Shown here: piece after piece, positions 17,698-27,251 of the stretch | How positions within the stretch are numbered: the first letter of the stretch is position 1 | How the letters are laid out: the number at the start of each line of letters is the position of its first letter | Origin: Paenibacillus sp. FSL R5-0341 | GTDB taxonomy: Bacteria > Bacillota > Bacilli > Paenibacillales > Paenibacillaceae | Length of the DNA stretch: 64,000 nucleotides | Reading direction: 5' to 3' | Assembly: GCF_037975235.1 (NCBI RefSeq) | Contig: NZ_CP150241.1 | Coordinates: forward strand, 6,502,275-6,566,274 | Notes under the pieces: model-generated | Database searches by the model: none | What the model was told of the DNA's origin: nothing | What the model saw: the letters and a program-made list of their open reading frames with translations, nothing else | Position numbers and translations under genes: made by a program

Positions 17698-19230
17698 TTA
17701 GTTCAAATACGTCATCGGATTCTCCGCTGTGCCGTTCTTCAGGATCTCGAAGTGTAGATGGGTTCCAGTCGAGCGTCCGGTGTTACCCATAACGCCGATG
17801 CTCTCCCCTTTTTCAACCACTTGTCCAACCTTCACACCGATGCTGTTCAGATGACCATACAATGTTTCATATCCATTACGATGGTTAATAATGATGACAT
17901 TACCATAGCCACTCTTCTGTCCTGCAAAAGTAACCACGCCTTCGTCGGATGATTTCACATCCCGGTTACCTACCAGATCGACCCCTTTATGTTGACGACC
18001 CCAACGCTGTCCAAAGCTGCTGCTCATCGTTGCATTCGATACCGGCCAAGCAAATTCACCTGAGCCCTCACCAACGACTTTTGTTCCGCTAAGAACCACT
18101 TCGGTTACGGCGACTTTAATCACTTCCTGGCCAAGCCACTCTTCCTGAACCACTTCGCCATTTTCTTTCGTTATACGATACTGCATATTTTTCAGACCAC
18201 TTTGACCTGGACGCACGACTTTGGTTGTGCCTGCTTTCAACTCAGCACTTTTGCGTACTTCCACTTGCGGTTTAATCTCAATCTGCTCAACCACCTGCTC
18301 GACCGATTTAACGGTTACTGCTGGTTTAGGCACGGTCAAGGTCAGTTCGTCTCCAATTTGAAGCGATGTTTCCTTGATGCCCGGATTATGCTGGCGAATC
18401 TCACTTTGTGTAATTTCATACTTGGAAGCGATCGAAGAGATCGTATCTCCTTCACGAACCACATAAGTTACAGGCGCGTCTTTACCAACGGTTAATGCTT
18501 TAACCGCCTCGGACACATCCCATATTTTGTTTGGATCAGCCTTCACCACATCCGTCGCTACATCTTCCTTGATACCTACCGACTTCAATGTTGTACTCGG
18601 TCCCTCTTCTTTCTTCGAGGAATTAGCCGATACCGACTTCGTCTTAAGTGAACTGCGCACTGCCGATGCCGATATGTACTTGTTCTGCACTTGTTCCAGG
18701 ATCGCATCAGCTGTCGCCTGATCCTTCACAATGCCAATGACTTCACCGTCTACCTTGAGCTCCACACCTTTGGCGTAAGCTGTCAGCATGTCACCCAGTT
18801 TATCCAGCGTTTCGTCACTGTTCACTTCAGGTTTGTACGCTTTTACCGTTTCGGTTGTGATGCCATCCGTGTTCAGCACCATCTCTGCATCCGGATATTT
18901 ATTTTGATATTCCTCAGTTTTGTCTGTAAACAGTTGTTGTAGTTGTGCTTCATCCGCAATGGTACCAATCTCGCTACCTTTAACCATGACTTTATAGTAC
19001 GGGACGGTATTTGCAGTAACATATTGTTTGCCTGCGAATCCGATCGATGCCGCGATGAATACACCGCATGCTGCTGTAATGATCCATTTGCGCGAGGCCA
19101 GAACGCGCTTCCTATTCACACTGAAGGTGGACATGCTCATGTTGTTTTTGTCTTCGGCCGTCCGGTGTTCCCCGGATTGTTCGTGTACCCGGTCTTTGCC
19201 CGGTTGGCGTATGCCTCTGAAACCTTTCAT
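17698..19230 (-). CDS. Cell-wall endopeptidase: LysM, G5 and M23 (LytM) domains
   Basis: The 510-residue protein has a cytoplasmic N-terminus (1-47) and one membrane helix or uncleaved signal (about 49-68). A region of about 180 residues is followed by a LysM domain (TYVVREGDTISSIASKY), a G5 domain with VEVRKSAELKAGTTKVV, and a C-terminal M23 peptidase. The zinc and catalytic motifs are HKGVDL, LYGHL and HLHFE. Such enzymes cut peptide cross-links in peptidoglycan. AAGGAGAG fixes the ATG start. A WalR box lies about 165 bases upstream, and walR is the next gene downstream, so control by WalRK is likely. Confidence 0.93.
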   Translation of the reverse strand: MKGFRGIRQPGKDRVHEQSGEHRTAEDKNNMSMSTFSVNRKRVLASRKWIITAACGVFIAASIGFAGKQYVTANTVPYYKVMVKGSEIGTIADEAQLQQLFTDKTEEYQNKYPDAEMVLNTDGITTETVKAYKPEVNSDETLDKLGDMLTAYAKGVELKVDGEVIGIVKDQATADAILEQVQNKYISASAVRSSLKTKSVSANSSKKEEGPSTTLKSVGIKEDVATDVVKADPNKIWDVSEAVKALTVGKDAPVTYVVREGDTISSIASKYEITQSEIRQHNPGIKETSLQIGDELTLTVPKPAVTVKSVEQVVEQIEIKPQVEVRKSAELKAGTTKVVRPGQSGLKNMQYRITKENGEVVQEEWLGQEVIKVAVTEVVLSGTKVVGEGSGEFAWPVSNATMSSSFGQRWGRQHKGVDLVGNRDVKSSDEGVVTFAGQKSGYGNVIIINHRNGYETLYGHLNSIGVKVGQVVEKGESIGVMGNTGRSTGTHLHFEILKNGTAENPMTYLN

Positions 19231-19396
19231 GATTCTCTCCTTTTCAGCACTTCTCAGTTCGCATTTCTGTCAAGACATCACCCATCGTGTCTGTCCCATG
19301 CTAGTTGAATAATATATTTGGGTGTCCGCAAAATCAGGACTTTAGCTGCGCTCGTAAAAGTGTCAAAATTTTAACCTTTTATCACACCCGTATACT

Positions 19397-19413
19397 TTAA
19401 CACAGGTTTTACA
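19397..19413 (-). promoter_or_regulatory. WalR box upstream of the M23 peptidase gene
   Basis: On the minus strand TGTAAA, five bases (ACCTG), TGTTAA is a full match to the published WalR consensus TGTWAH-N5-TGTWAH. It lies 167 bases ahead of the start codon. The rest of the gap 19231-19803 shows only the terminator at 19605-19641. Confidence 0.7.
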
Positions 19414-19604
19414 CTCATTTCAACTCTACACATCACACCACAAAGCCGCGCCCCGCTTGGTTTTCCTGAATTATCCATAAGATAGCAAGGCTGGTCCATC
19501 CCCCATTATGCCTCAACATCCGCTGTACTATGTACTTTTACTCTTAATTTAAGACTAGGTTCTAAGACCCAGTGAAATATGCTTTCTTTTTCATAAAAAT
19601 ACAA

Positions 19605-19641
19605 ATAAAATCCCCCATCAGATCAGCTCTGATAAGGGATT
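19605..19641 (-). terminator. Terminator of the linker-protein gene
   Basis: On the minus strand AATCCC, ATCAGA and their complements TCTGAT, GGGATT form a stem, followed by TTTATTTG. Confidence 0.65.
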
Positions 19642-19803
19642 ACGTAAACTATCTATTCATGATTTCTCTTAAACTCGATTTCATCTCATGACTCAATATA
19701 AATGAACTTTCACATTTCTATTCTTTAACTGCAAGAATGACAAAGCGCTTCTGCTGAATCAGGCGATACTCGTCTAGGAGCACGCCTGCTTTTCCTGCCT
19801 ATC

Positions 19804-20571
19804 TTATTCTGTCTGCAAAACTTCCATTAGGTTGTCGTACTCTTCACTGGTCAGGTACTTCGAGATCACCTGTTCAATCTCGCGCAGTTCCTGTTCTGTT
19901 AGGCCGCCTTCCATGGCGCCTGAGATCTGCTGCATTTCTTTCTGCGGTAGCTTGTTCATGAGCAGGCTGAAGATTCTTTCTTTCTCCTCTACAGGCAGCC
20001 TATCCTTCGCTCCTGTGATATCATCCGGCGATACGACAATGGCATCATTGTCTGAAGGAGCACTACCGCTGGTCGCTCCGGTTCCGTTCCCCGAAGCTGA
20101 GCCACTCCCCTGTGCTGTTCCAGATTCATTACCCGTGCCGCTATCCGTCCCATTGCCTGCATTCACGCCTGAGTTCGAACCTGCGGTCGAATCTGTACCT
20201 GAGCCTTCTCCTGCTCCCTCGCCTGAGCTGGCCCCCTGGGACCCACTGTTGCCTTTATCTACGCCAGATTCACCGCCTTCCGACCCGTTTCCCATAACTG
20301 AAACAGCATCTTCCGGAACCTGCTCTTCGTCCGCTCCTGTCGGCTGATCTGTTGTGCCATTTCCTGATTTGTTCCCCTCACTGGTTTTACCACCCAATGC
20401 ACCCTGGAACATGGCGGTTAACCCCATGGGCTGACCTTCCCACTGAATATTGAAACTCGCGAGTAGCGATTTCGCATATGACTGTACAATTAATCCGGTC
20501 GTGAGCAGTGTCAGTGAACTGACCAGCAACACCGTTAGCACGATTTTGACAAACCACACAAGCAACTTCAT
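19804..20571 (-). CDS. Membrane-anchored protein with long Gly/Ser/Thr linker, function unknown
   Basis: The 255 residues comprise an N-terminal membrane helix (about 7-32), a short extracytoplasmic segment with QWEGQPMGLTAMFQGALGG, a very low-complexity linker of about 110 residues rich in Gly, Ser, Asn and Glu, and a compact helical C-terminus (about 195-255, with MNKLPQKEMQQISGAMEGGL). The composition suggests a domain held away from the membrane across the wall. I do not recognise the family. It sits between purA and the WalR-linked hydrolase. Confidence 0.7.
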   Translation of the reverse strand: MKLLVWFVKIVLTVLLVSSLTLLTTGLIVQSYAKSLLASFNIQWEGQPMGLTAMFQGALGGKTSEGNKSGNGTTDQPTGADEEQVPEDAVSVMGNGSEGGESGVDKGNSGSQGASSGEGAGEGSGTDSTAGSNSGVNAGNGTDSGTGNESGTAQGSGSASGNGTGATSGSAPSDNDAIVVSPDDITGAKDRLPVEEKERIFSLLMNKLPQKEMQQISGAMEGGLTEQELREIEQVISKYLTSEEYDNLMEVLQTE

Positions 20572-20682
20572 TCCGTTCTCTCCCTCCGATTATCCCACCC
20601 GTCTAGCATGCGCATGCTGGGGTCTGTGACTCTACTGTTAACCAGTATTGACGGAAATCTCGGGATTATATCCAAAAAACAT

Positions 20683-20730
20683 ACAAAAAAACCTCCAGTC
20701 ATCGCTATAAAAGCAACAACTGGAGGCTTT
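20683..20730 (-). terminator. Terminator of purA
   Basis: On the minus strand CCTCCAGT pairs with ACTGGAGG, followed by seven T. Confidence 0.9.
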
Positions 20731-20793
20731 ACTGCCTGAGTCGGCAGAGTATCCTATTTTATAATTCAAGAAACAATCTATCTATTTCTTTGA

Positions 20794-22080
20794 TTATTCG
20801 TAGATTGGCAGAACTTGATTCGTTTGCTCACGGTTACGACCAACGGAGAAGATGGCAATTGGAATGCCTGTCAGTTCGGAAACACGTTTTACATAATTCT
20901 GTGTGTTCACTGGCAGGTCTTCAAGTTTCTTAGCTCCAGTGATATCTTCGCTCCAGCCTGGCATCTCTTCGTATACCGCTTCACATTCTGCCAGCATTTT
21001 GAGGCTTGCCGGATAGTGTGTGATGACCTCGCCGCGGAATTTGTATCCGGTACAGATTTTCACCGTTTCCAGACCTGTCATTACGTCCAGAGAGTTAAGG
21101 GACAGACCTGTGATTCCGCTGACACGACGCGCGTGGCGAACAACAACACTATCGAACCAACCCACACGACGTGGACGTCCAGTTACCGTACCGTACTCAT
21201 GTCCAGTCTCACGGATTTGGTCGCCGATTGCATCGTGCAATTCCGTAGGGAATGGGCCATCTCCTACACGAGTTGTGTAGGCTTTTGCTACCCCAATGAC
21301 TTGCTGGATACGAGCCGGGCCTACGCCAGAACCGATACATACGCCGCCTGCGGACGGATTGGATGATGTAACAAATGGATAAGTTCCTTGATCAAGATCC
21401 AACATAACGCCTTGTGCGCCTTCAAACAGTACTTTTTTGTCCTCATCAATATATTCGTTTAGAACAACGGATGTATCACGTACGTAAGGACGCAGAATTT
21501 CAGCATATCCGAGGTAATCTTGCAGAATCTCTTCCACATCAACAGGCTGGCCGCCGTAGACTTGCTCGATGACGCGGTTCTTTTCTTTGACCAGATGACG
21601 CAGTTTCAGTTCAAAATCTTCAGCATCCAGCAGGTCAACCATCCGAATACCAATACGAGCTGATTTGTCCATGTAACATGGGCCAATTCCTTTGCCAGTC
21701 GTACCGATTTTGTTCGGGCCTTTGCTCTCTTCTTCGAGTGCATCCAATACCATGTGATATGGCAGGATGATATGTGCGCGCTCACTGATGGACAGGTTCT
21801 TCGTTGTGAAATCATTGTCATGAATATAGTTAATTTCTTCGATGAGTGCCTTCGGGTTGATAACCATACCGTTACCAATAACACACGCTTTATCCGTGTA
21901 GAAAATCCCTGAAGGAATCATCGTCAGTTTATATTTTTTGTTATCAATTAGAATTGTATGACCCGCATTGTTACCACCTTGATAACGAGCCACCACATCA
22001 GCGCTCTCCGCCAAATAATCCGTGATCTTACCTTTACCTTCGTCTCCCCATTGCGTTCCCACTACAACTACCGTTGACAT
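20794..22080 (-). CDS. purA: Adenylosuccinate synthetase PurA
   Basis: Full length at 428 residues. The N-terminal GTP loop GDEGKGK, the IMP-binding NNAGHT, and GTTGKGIGP and QGVMLDLDQGTYPFVTSS are all present. It joins IMP and aspartate with GTP hydrolysis in AMP synthesis. The ATG at 22080 gives the standard MSTVVVVG start and follows GGAGGA by nine bases; an ATG three codons earlier overlaps the ribosome site. Regulated by PurR-type operators upstream. Terminated by a strong hairpin, so monocistronic. Confidence 0.98.
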   Translation of the reverse strand: MSTVVVVGTQWGDEGKGKITDYLAESADVVARYQGGNNAGHTILIDNKKYKLTMIPSGIFYTDKACVIGNGMVINPKALIEEINYIHDNDFTTKNLSISERAHIILPYHMVLDALEEESKGPNKIGTTGKGIGPCYMDKSARIGIRMVDLLDAEDFELKLRHLVKEKNRVIEQVYGGQPVDVEEILQDYLGYAEILRPYVRDTSVVLNEYIDEDKKVLFEGAQGVMLDLDQGTYPFVTSSNPSAGGVCIGSGVGPARIQQVIGVAKAYTTRVGDGPFPTELHDAIGDQIRETGHEYGTVTGRPRRVGWFDSVVVRHARRVSGITGLSLNSLDVMTGLETVKICTGYKFRGEVITHYPASLKMLAECEAVYEEMPGWSEDITGAKKLEDLPVNTQNYVKRVSELTGIPIAIFSVGRNREQTNQVLPIYE

Positions 22081-22251
22081 AGTTAACATTCCTCCGTGGG
22101 TGCCTTGCGCACCTTTGTATTGGTCTGTCCGTCCTCTATCCCGGCAGGCATGTTACGCAATAAACCGACTGAGAAGCGTGCTAACGGACAGTAAAAATCT
22201 CCTTCCGTTACATTCAAGGGAAGGTTTGCGCTGCTTTAACGCAGCAGTATT

Positions 22252-22280
22252 AGTGTACCAGTACCCTTTTTCAAAGTCAA
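22252..22280 (-). promoter_or_regulatory. Sigma-A promoter of purA
   Basis: On the minus strand TTGACT (22280-22275), 17 bases, TACACT (22257-22252) with TGG just ahead of the -10, an extended -10. Transcription should start near 22245, giving a leader of about 165 bases. Confidence 0.8.
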
Positions 22281-22284
22281 ATCA

Positions 22285-22328
22285 AATGGCGAACAATTAG
22301 ATATAGTACAACCGTAATGTTCGGGATT
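22285..22328. promoter_or_regulatory. Pair of PurR boxes upstream of purA
   Basis: Two inverted PurBox-like sites match AWWWCCGAACWWT: AATGGCGAACAAT at 22285-22297 (plus strand; two mismatches) and AATCCCGAACATT at 22316-22328 (minus strand; one mismatch). They lie directly upstream of the -35, as at PurR-controlled promoters of Bacillus. Confidence 0.75.
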
Positions 22329-22345
22329 TACCCACTATTTCGACA

Positions 22346-22396
22346 CAAAAAACCGGAGACTACAGTCCAAGCTTGCTTGACTGCTATCACCGGTTC
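22346..22396 (-). terminator. Terminator after dnaC
   Basis: On the minus strand ACCGG...CAGTC pairs with GACTG...CCGGT around a short loop, followed by TTTTTTG. Confidence 0.85.
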
Positions 22397-22524
22397 AAGG
22401 ATTCCCATTTCCATGCGAATCTATATCTGGTATTTATATCACATGTTTAAGTCCAGTTACGCTAATGGTTGATCTTCGGGACAGATGATTTTGCTTCCTG
22501 ATCGAAGCCGTCAGCATCTGTCCG

Positions 22525-23886
22525 CTACATCGCGAAGGCGTCATTGTGCGCCCTCTCGTAATTGACGAATTTATTAAAGTTTTTCAGGAAGACCAGTTCC
22601 ACCGTACCTACCGGACCATTACGCTGTTTCGCGATAATAATCTCGATAATGTTTTTCTTCTCGGTCTCCTGGTTGTAGTAGTCATCCCGGTACAGAAACG
22701 CTACGATGTCGGCATCTTGCTCGATCGAACCCGATTCCCGCAAGTCACTCATCATCGGACGTTTATCCTGACGTTGCTCTACACCCCGGCTCAGCTGGGA
22801 CAACGCAATAACCGGAACTTCCAGTTCCCGGCCAATCTGTTTCAGTGTACGTGAAATCTCGGATACCTCTTGTTGACGGTTCTCCCCTGCTTTACCACGT
22901 CCACTAATCAGTTGAAGATAGTCGATGAGGATCATGCCAAGGCCTTTCTCTTTCTTCAGACGACGGCATTTGGCACGAATATCCGCTACCGTAATCCCTG
23001 GCGTATCATCTATGAAGATGTTGGCTTCCGACAAAGCTGCAATGCCCATCGTCAGCTTCTGCCAGTCTTCATCACCTTTGAAATCACCCATACGCATTAC
23101 GCTGGCATCCAGGTTGGCTTCCGCACAGATCATACGTTGCACCAGCTGGGCGGCTGACATCTCCAGACTGAAGATGGCTACCGTCTCCTGAGCCCGAATG
23201 GCCACGTTCTGAGCGATATTCAGGGCGAACGCCGTCTTACCTACCGAAGGACGGGCCGCTACAATGATCAAGTCACTGCGCTGGAATCCGGCAGTCATCT
23301 TGTCCAGATCAATAAATCCGGACGGAATGCCCGTCGTTGTTCCCTTGTTCTGATGTAGGGTCTCCACACGATCGAATACTTCCATCAGTACGTCCTGAAT
23401 GGCTATAAAACCACTACTGGAGCGACGGTTGGAGATCTCCAGAATGCGACGCTCCGCTTCTCCGAGCATGGCTGCAACATCTTCGCCGCCTGTATATCCT
23501 TCGCTCACGATCTGTGTTGCCGTACGAATCAGGCGACGCAGCATCGATTTCTCTTCGATAATCTGAGCGTAATAGTCTACGTTCGCCGCTGTAGGTACAC
23601 CATGAGCCAGCTTCGCCAAATAACTAACGCCGCCAATGTCCTCCAGTTCACCTTTATCCTTCAGAAGCGAAGTCAGTGTCACGAGGTCAATCGGTTGATT
23701 TCCCTCACCAAGCTGGATCATCGCTTCAAAGATTAATTGATGGGGCTTATCATAGAAATCCTCGGTTTGCACCCGTTCCATCGCTGTAATCAGGGCTTCG
23801 CCCTGCAACAGGATTGCACCCAGCACGGCCTGTTCGGCTTCCAGGTTCTGCGGGGGAATCCGGTCGAATAACATTTCGCCGCCCAT
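22525..23886 (-). CDS. dnaC: Replicative DNA helicase (DnaB family, Bacillus DnaC)
   Basis: The 453-residue protein has an N-terminal collar domain (PPQNLEAEQAVLGAILL) and a RecA-like motor with Walker A ARPSVGKTAFALN, Walker B MILIDYLQLI and the C-terminal QRNGPVG motif. It unwinds DNA ahead of the replisome as a hexamer. It begins two bases after rplI and is last in a tight operon with the MazG-like gene, yybS, gdpP and rplI. No intein is present. Confidence 0.97.
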   Translation of the reverse strand: MGGEMLFDRIPPQNLEAEQAVLGAILLQGEALITAMERVQTEDFYDKPHQLIFEAMIQLGEGNQPIDLVTLTSLLKDKGELEDIGGVSYLAKLAHGVPTAANVDYYAQIIEEKSMLRRLIRTATQIVSEGYTGGEDVAAMLGEAERRILEISNRRSSSGFIAIQDVLMEVFDRVETLHQNKGTTTGIPSGFIDLDKMTAGFQRSDLIIVAARPSVGKTAFALNIAQNVAIRAQETVAIFSLEMSAAQLVQRMICAEANLDASVMRMGDFKGDEDWQKLTMGIAALSEANIFIDDTPGITVADIRAKCRRLKKEKGLGMILIDYLQLISGRGKAGENRQQEVSEISRTLKQIGRELEVPVIALSQLSRGVEQRQDKRPMMSDLRESGSIEQDADIVAFLYRDDYYNQETEKKNIIEIIIAKQRNGPVGTVELVFLKNFNKFVNYERAHNDAFAM

Positions 23887-23887
23887 C

Positions 23888-24331
23888 TTACTCTTCCGTT
23901 ACCTGTACCTTCAAGGTTGCCTTCACTTCAGGGTGAACCTTGACAGTTACTTGTGTTACGCCGAGTGTACGAATAGGCTCGTCCAGCTCAATTTTGCGTT
24001 TGTCTACTTTCAAACCCTTTTTAGACAAAGCTTCTGCGATCTGTTTGCTGGTAATGGCACCGAACAGACGACCACCTTCACCGGACTTGGCTTTCAGTTC
24101 AGTCACTTCTGCTTCCAGCTTCTTCGCGAGTGCTTCCGCTTCTGCTTTCTCTTCTTGTTTGATTCTTTCTTCAGCAGCCTTCTGGTTGTCCAAAGTCTTC
24201 ATGTTGCCATCTGTTGCTGGACGTGCGATTCCCCGTGGCAGTAGGAAGTTCTGTGCGTAGCCCTCAGATACTTCTTTCACTTGCCCTTTCTTGCCTTGAC
24301 CCTTCATATCTTTTATAAAAATGACTTTCAT
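23888..24331 (-). CDS. rplI: 50S ribosomal protein L9
   Basis: 147 residues, standard length. The N-terminal domain has MKVIFIKDMKGQGKKGQVKE and GYAQNFLLPRGIA, a long connecting helix follows, and the C-terminal domain has LFGAITSKQIAEAL. Its ATG overlaps the gdpP stop by four bases. Confidence 0.98.
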   Translation of the reverse strand: MKVIFIKDMKGQGKKGQVKEVSEGYAQNFLLPRGIARPATDGNMKTLDNQKAAEERIKQEEKAEAEALAKKLEAEVTELKAKSGEGGRLFGAITSKQIAEALSKKGLKVDKRKIELDEPIRTLGVTQVTVKVHPEVKATLKVQVTEE

Positions 24332-26319
24332 TCGAACAGCCCCTCTTCCTTTTCGATTTCAGCCAGTACGTTCGTCAGCCGTTTTTCTGCCTCTCCAAGC
24401 GTTCCTTCAAGCTGCACGGCAGCATTGGTTAAATGTCCGCCACCGCCCAGTCGTTCCATGACAACCTGAACATTCATGCGCCCCAGCGATCTCGCGCTGA
24501 TGCCAATCAGTCCATCCGGACGCTCACTAATCACAAATGAAGCGACCACGTCAGTCATATTCAGCAATGTGTCCGCCACCTGGGCGATCATCATCTGTGG
24601 AATCTTGCTGCCAGGGTCCGTGACCGCCAGCGCAATGTTCCCGTATACCATTTTAGCATGCTTTATGATTTCTGCCTTAGCAATATATTCTGACAGATCC
24701 TCTTTCATCAACCGTTGGATCATAATGGTGTCTGCACCACTGCGACGCAGGAAGCCTGCCGCTTCAAACGTTCTGGACCCGGTGTGGAGTGCAAAATGCT
24801 TCGTATCCACGGTAATCCCGGCAAGTAGAGCCGTAGCTTCCAGCGGAGTGAATTGTACCTTGTCATGAATGTATTGCAAAAGTTCAGTTACCAGTTCCGC
24901 AGCAGAGGACGCATAAGGCTCCAGATAGATCAACACCGCGTCATTGATGAACTCTTCACCTCGGCGATGATGGTCCACAACCACGACACGGGTTGCAGAC
25001 TGTACCAATTTCGGCTCCATGGTCATGGAGGCCTTATGCGTATCCACCACAACCAACAACGTGTGCTCGGTCATCATCTGAGTTGCCTGTTCTGGTGATA
25101 CGAATGCTTTGGACAACTTCTCGTCCTTGTTCACCTGCTCCATCATGCGTTCAATCGATGGATTAATTCCATCCAAAACAATCCGGGCTTCCACATTGTA
25201 CAGACTGGCCGCTTTCCACACTCCGATGGATGCGCCGATCGCATCCATATCCGGAATTTTGTGGCCCATGATAAGTACCCGATCACTCTCCTGCATCAAA
25301 TCACGCAGCGCATGAGCAATAACGCGGGCTCTGACCCGTGTGCGTTTCTCCACTGCATTGGACTTGCCGCCATAGAAAGACAGGCGTTGCCCGGACTTCA
25401 CAGCAGCCTGATCGCCACCACGTCCGAGTGCCATGTCCAGACTGGACTGTGCCAGTTCTCCCATCTCACTGATGCTATCCGATCCAAATGCCAGTCCTAC
25501 ACTGAGTGTCATTGGCACTTTGAGGTCAGCAGTCATCTCCCGAACTTCATCTAAAATGACAAATCGGCTCTGCTCCAGTTCCTGCAAAGACTTATGGTTC
25601 AGCATCAACAGATACCGATCAGAAGATAGACGACGCAGGTACACTTCGTACCGCTTGGCCCATGACGTAATCTCACTGGTCACTCGGGCAATTAGCGCTG
25701 TACGCTGCTGGTCGTCCATGCCCTGGGCAGCCTCGTCCAGATTATCCAGAACAAGAATACCCAATGCAAGGCGCTCATTTTCATATTTATCACGAAGAAT
25801 GGCTAGCTCCGTAATCTCGTATACATATACATACCGCTCCTGCGGGTTATGAATAACTCCATAATGCCGATCATCCAACTGGAATTCGTCATGAAACTCC
25901 TTGGATGAATGTTCCTTGGTCCCATCCTTCTTCTCTTTAGGCTGAGGAAGTTTGGGAAACAAATTAAGTAGCGGATTACCCACCATTGTCTTCTCCTGGA
26001 ACATCTCCGCGACAAAGCGGTTATGCCACTCTACCGTACGATCTTCGCTGTACAGCACAATTCCGAATGGAAGCATGCTGACCGCTTCCCCTTCCATCCG
26101 TTTGATCCGAATAGATAGGCCATTAATGTAGTCGTTAAGCTCACGGCGGAACGCGAGCTCCGCCTTAATCATGACGATTCCCAGCGCCGAAGCCAGTATC
26201 AGACTAATCAAACCAAGCGTCCAGTTATAGATGGTAACGAACATCACGAGCAACAGCAGCAGTATGAACGCCCATACGGTATAGTAGCCGTGCCAGCGTT
26301 TCTTCAGAAATTTAGGCAT
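24328..26319 (-). CDS. gdpP: Cyclic-di-AMP phosphodiesterase GdpP (YybT)
   Basis: The 663-residue protein has two membrane helices (about 10-53), a degenerate PAS domain, a degenerate GGDEF domain (about 170-300) and a DHH/DHHA1 phosphodiesterase module. GHKIPDMDAIGAS and VVVVDHHRRGEEF supply the manganese ligands, and GGGGHLTNAA lies near the end. It hydrolyses c-di-AMP to pApA and so influences potassium homeostasis and wall stress. The gene is coupled to rplI by a four-base overlap and lies 11 bases from yybS. Confidence 0.96.
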   Translation of the reverse strand: MPKFLKKRWHGYYTVWAFILLLLLVMFVTIYNWTLGLISLILASALGIVMIKAELAFRRELNDYINGLSIRIKRMEGEAVSMLPFGIVLYSEDRTVEWHNRFVAEMFQEKTMVGNPLLNLFPKLPQPKEKKDGTKEHSSKEFHDEFQLDDRHYGVIHNPQERYVYVYEITELAILRDKYENERLALGILVLDNLDEAAQGMDDQQRTALIARVTSEITSWAKRYEVYLRRLSSDRYLLMLNHKSLQELEQSRFVILDEVREMTADLKVPMTLSVGLAFGSDSISEMGELAQSSLDMALGRGGDQAAVKSGQRLSFYGGKSNAVEKRTRVRARVIAHALRDLMQESDRVLIMGHKIPDMDAIGASIGVWKAASLYNVEARIVLDGINPSIERMMEQVNKDEKLSKAFVSPEQATQMMTEHTLLVVVDTHKASMTMEPKLVQSATRVVVVDHHRRGEEFINDAVLIYLEPYASSAAELVTELLQYIHDKVQFTPLEATALLAGITVDTKHFALHTGSRTFEAAGFLRRSGADTIMIQRLMKEDLSEYIAKAEIIKHAKMVYGNIALAVTDPGSKIPQMMIAQVADTLLNMTDVVASFVISERPDGLIGISARSLGRMNVQVVMERLGGGGHLTNAAVQLEGTLGEAEKRLTNVLAEIEKEEGLFE

Positions 26320-26330
26320 GACTCATCACC

Positions 26331-27251
26331 CTATCGTTTTGATTTCGATATTGCCTCACGAAGCGGGAACGCCAGATCGATAATTCCGATAATCCGAAGC
26401 GGACCAATGAAGAAGACCGCAACTGCAAGAAAATACGGTATAACCGGATTCCATTTCTTTGTATGTGAGAGAAAGAAGAAGAAGCCGATCGCTTGAATCA
26501 TGAAGCCCAGATTGATCAATGGCGACAGATTCATGGCAATCATAGTCCAGTACGTTCCATCACTTTGTCTAGAGATGACTTCGATCAACAAGGCGAGGAA
26601 ATAATACCAGATCAGCGCACGCGGCATACGCCACTCTCTCGCTGGTGGAAGCTTCGATACCATCACACCCATTACGTTCAGGATCGGACGAGCAATAACG
26701 TGTGTGATGAAGGCCATTACCATCGATGTAACAACGAGGGCAAAAGGAATCATAAGCTGCGTTTGTTTGGCAACATCCTCGGTCATCTCAGGCGTCCATG
26801 CAAACCCGTTAATCATCTGATTGGATGTATTCGTTAACGGTTCAATGGTCAGTCTGACCACATCTTCAATATAGCTGGACAGGTCGAATTGGAAAATGAC
26901 ACTGCCGACCAAGAGCAACAATAAGTATTCTGCTAGCATCGTGACACTTCCCGCCATAAGCGTGAACAGGGCCGATTTACGTGTTTTATACGCGTGACCC
27001 ATAACGAGCGCAGGCAGGGTAAAGATAAGCAATAGCAGCAGATAGATCGGATGGAATATCACCAAAATAACGGCCACTGGCACGAGATGCCATATAAATG
27101 ATTTTAAAGATAATGAAGCATACAAAATAACTCCCGGAATCATCATAAAAAATATGGCAAGTACCGATAAAGGAGTTAACAGCGAAAGTAGTAGGAGCAG
27201 ATAGACTGCACTCCAAACAGCTGATTTAAAGCTAAATTTCAACAAATTCAC
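26331..27251 (-). CDS. YybS/DUF2232 integral membrane protein
   Basis: 306 residues with about eight membrane helices; the pattern matches the YybS (DUF2232) family, which is conserved between rpsR-type operons and gdpP in Bacillota. It has distant similarity to substrate-specificity components of ECF transporters, but its role is not established. Its start overlaps the MazG-like stop by four bases. Confidence 0.85.
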   Translation of the reverse strand: MNLLKFSFKSAVWSAVYLLLLLSLLTPLSVLAIFFMMIPGVILYASLSLKSFIWHLVPVAVILVIFHPIYLLLLLIFTLPALVMGHAYKTRKSALFTLMAGSVTMLAEYLLLLLVGSVIFQFDLSSYIEDVVRLTIEPLTNTSNQMINGFAWTPEMTEDVAKQTQLMIPFALVVTSMVMAFITHVIARPILNVMGVMVSKLPPAREWRMPRALIWYYFLALLIEVISRQSDGTYWTMIAMNLSPLINLGFMIQAIGFFFFLSHTKKWNPVIPYFLAVAVFFIGPLRIIGIIDLAFPLREAISKSKR

